Source: Pantoea sp. IMH (lineage in GTDB: Bacteria; Pseudomonadota; Gammaproteobacteria; Enterobacterales; Enterobacteriaceae). From it: a DNA stretch of 64,000 nt. A program made the position numbers and the translations under genes. Shown here piece by piece: positions 63,261 to 64,000 of the stretch (within the stretch, counting starts at the first letter, position 1; the number at the start of each line of letters is the position of its first letter). Below the pieces are notes generated by a model that saw only the letters and a list, made by a program, of their open reading frames with translations, was not told the DNA's origin and did no database searches. The stretch spans positions 558,001 through 622,000 of the forward strand of contig NZ_JFGT01000006.1 in the NCBI RefSeq assembly GCF_000599885.1, written 5' to 3'.

Positions 63261-64000
63261 TCACTCCTCCTGCGCTGCAAAAACAGTCGCGCCCTCAGTC
63301 GGTGACTGCCTGTTCAGCAGGCCGATCATCGCCCGCAGATTAGCCGTTTCGCCATTTTTCCGCCAGACCAGCCAGATAGCGAGCCTGCCCTGATCGTCTG
63401 CCAGCGGCCAGGCCTGCACGCTTTTTCTGCCGGGCATCGTCTCCAGCATACTCCGGGGGATCAGGGCCAGCCCGGCACCGGCGCTGACGCAGGCCAGGAT
63501 GCCATGATAGGACTCCATCTCAAAAATTTTCCCCGGCGCGGCATCTTCGCGGGCAAACCAGTTTTCAAAGCGGCGGCGGTAGGCGCAGTTGGCCCGGAAC
63601 GCGTAGATCCTTGCGCCGGAGATCTGGGCGGCATGCGTAACGGGTGGATGATTCAGCGAGGAGATAAGCACCAGCTCTTCATCAAATACCGCAACGCCCT
63701 CCAGCTGAGGGTGCCGGGGCGGCCCGTCGATAAAGATGGCGCTGTATCTTCCCCCCAGCAGCCCTTCGATCATCTCCCCCGACGGGCCGGTTGACAGATC
63801 GAGATCCACGGCAGGCCAGGTCTGGTGATAGCGGGCAATCAGAGGAGGGAGCCTCACGGCGGCGGTGCTTTCGATTGCGCCCAGCGTGAACACCCCGGAC
63901 GGGTGCTGGCCGGAAACCCGCTCTTTCGCCTCACTGGCGAGGGCGAGCAGGCGGTCAGCGTAATCCAGCAGGGTCCTGCCCGCATCGGTGATGTGCAGCC
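63261..64000 (-). CDS. LysR-family regulator (5' part beyond the window)
   Basis: The last ~246 codons of a LysR-type regulator are visible on the minus strand; the frame is open to the window edge, so the helix-turn-helix lies outside. The first visible residues (LHITDAGRTLLDYADRLLALASEAKERVSG) are the usual linker helix, followed by the effector domain FTLGAIESTAAVRLPPLIARYHQTWPAVDLDLSTGPSGEMIEGLLGGRYSAIFIDGP. The ligand and targets are not identifiable. It converges on fabV. No terminator with a clear T-run was found after its stop. Confidence 0.88.
   Translation of the reverse strand, partial: LHITDAGRTLLDYADRLLALASEAKERVSGQHPSGVFTLGAIESTAAVRLPPLIARYHQTWPAVDLDLSTGPSGEMIEGLLGGRYSAIFIDGPPRHPQLEGVAVFDEELVLISSLNHPPVTHAAQISGARIYAFRANCAYRRRFENWFAREDAAPGKIFEMESYHGILACVSAGAGLALIPRSMLETMPGRKSVQAWPLADDQGRLAIWLVWRKNGETANLRAMIGLLNRQSPTEGATVFAAQEE

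Overview
The window reads as a chromosomal segment of an enterobacterium, most likely of the Erwiniaceae (Erwinia/Pantoea type). Nearly every protein is a close relative of an E. coli or Salmonella protein, and the backbone follows the E. coli terminus region in reverse: ydgJ-add, malY-malX-malI, ydgA-manA-fumC-tus, ynfM-ynfL, mlc-bioD2, ynfB-ynfA, ydfG, dcp. The family assignment is an inference from gene content. The terminus assignment is supported by tus and by two sites carrying the perfect 16-base Tus-binding core (4777-4792 and 26788-26803).

Region 1 (1-12980) is a pentose/furanose block. It holds the galactofuranose-type ABC transporter ytfQRT-yjfF, then the L-arabinose genes araBA (minus strand) diverging from araFGH-araC (plus strand). 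araD is absent from the window. Region 2 (13095-20316) holds ydgJ, add, malY, malX and malI, with two MalI-type operators. The 1 kb between add and malY is filled by two families of palindromic intergenic repeats. One of them has a further copy at 4539-4644. Region 3 (20361-30137) holds ydgA, manA, fumC, tus, an H-NS gene, abrB and the choline transporter betT. Region 4 (30346-43658) holds a small AT-rich relic, a DUF1471 protein, a TetR-msrA operon, ynfM/ynfL, mlc with an apparent self-regulatory operator, bioD2, a four-gene osmoprotectant ABC transporter (OsmU type), a 14-helix drug efflux protein, and small exported or membrane proteins.

Region 5 (43732-55836) looks like a purine nitrogen-scavenging block set between ydfG and dcp. 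guaD-xdhA-xdhB-xdhC form one tightly overlapping operon behind a sigma-54-type promoter and a PurR/LacI-type palindrome. Urate hydroxylase hpxO and a racemase-superfamily protein lie beyond dcp. Together guaD, xdhAB(C) and hpxO would take guanine to xanthine, urate and 5-hydroxyisourate. A yefM-yoeB toxin-antitoxin pair lies right after xdhC, and a divergent copy of the xdhC 3' end lies on its far side, suggesting an insertion or recombination event. Region 6 (55926-64000) holds yeaL, an unrecognised small gene, gdhA, dsdA, eptB, fabV and the 3' part of a LysR regulator cut by the window edge.

No tRNA, rRNA, transposase, phage gene or CRISPR array was seen. The most unusual items are the fork-trap layout (consensus Ter sites away from tus, a decayed one at tus), the composite repeat array, the xdhC remnant beside the toxin-antitoxin pair, and the sigma-54 control of the purine operon.
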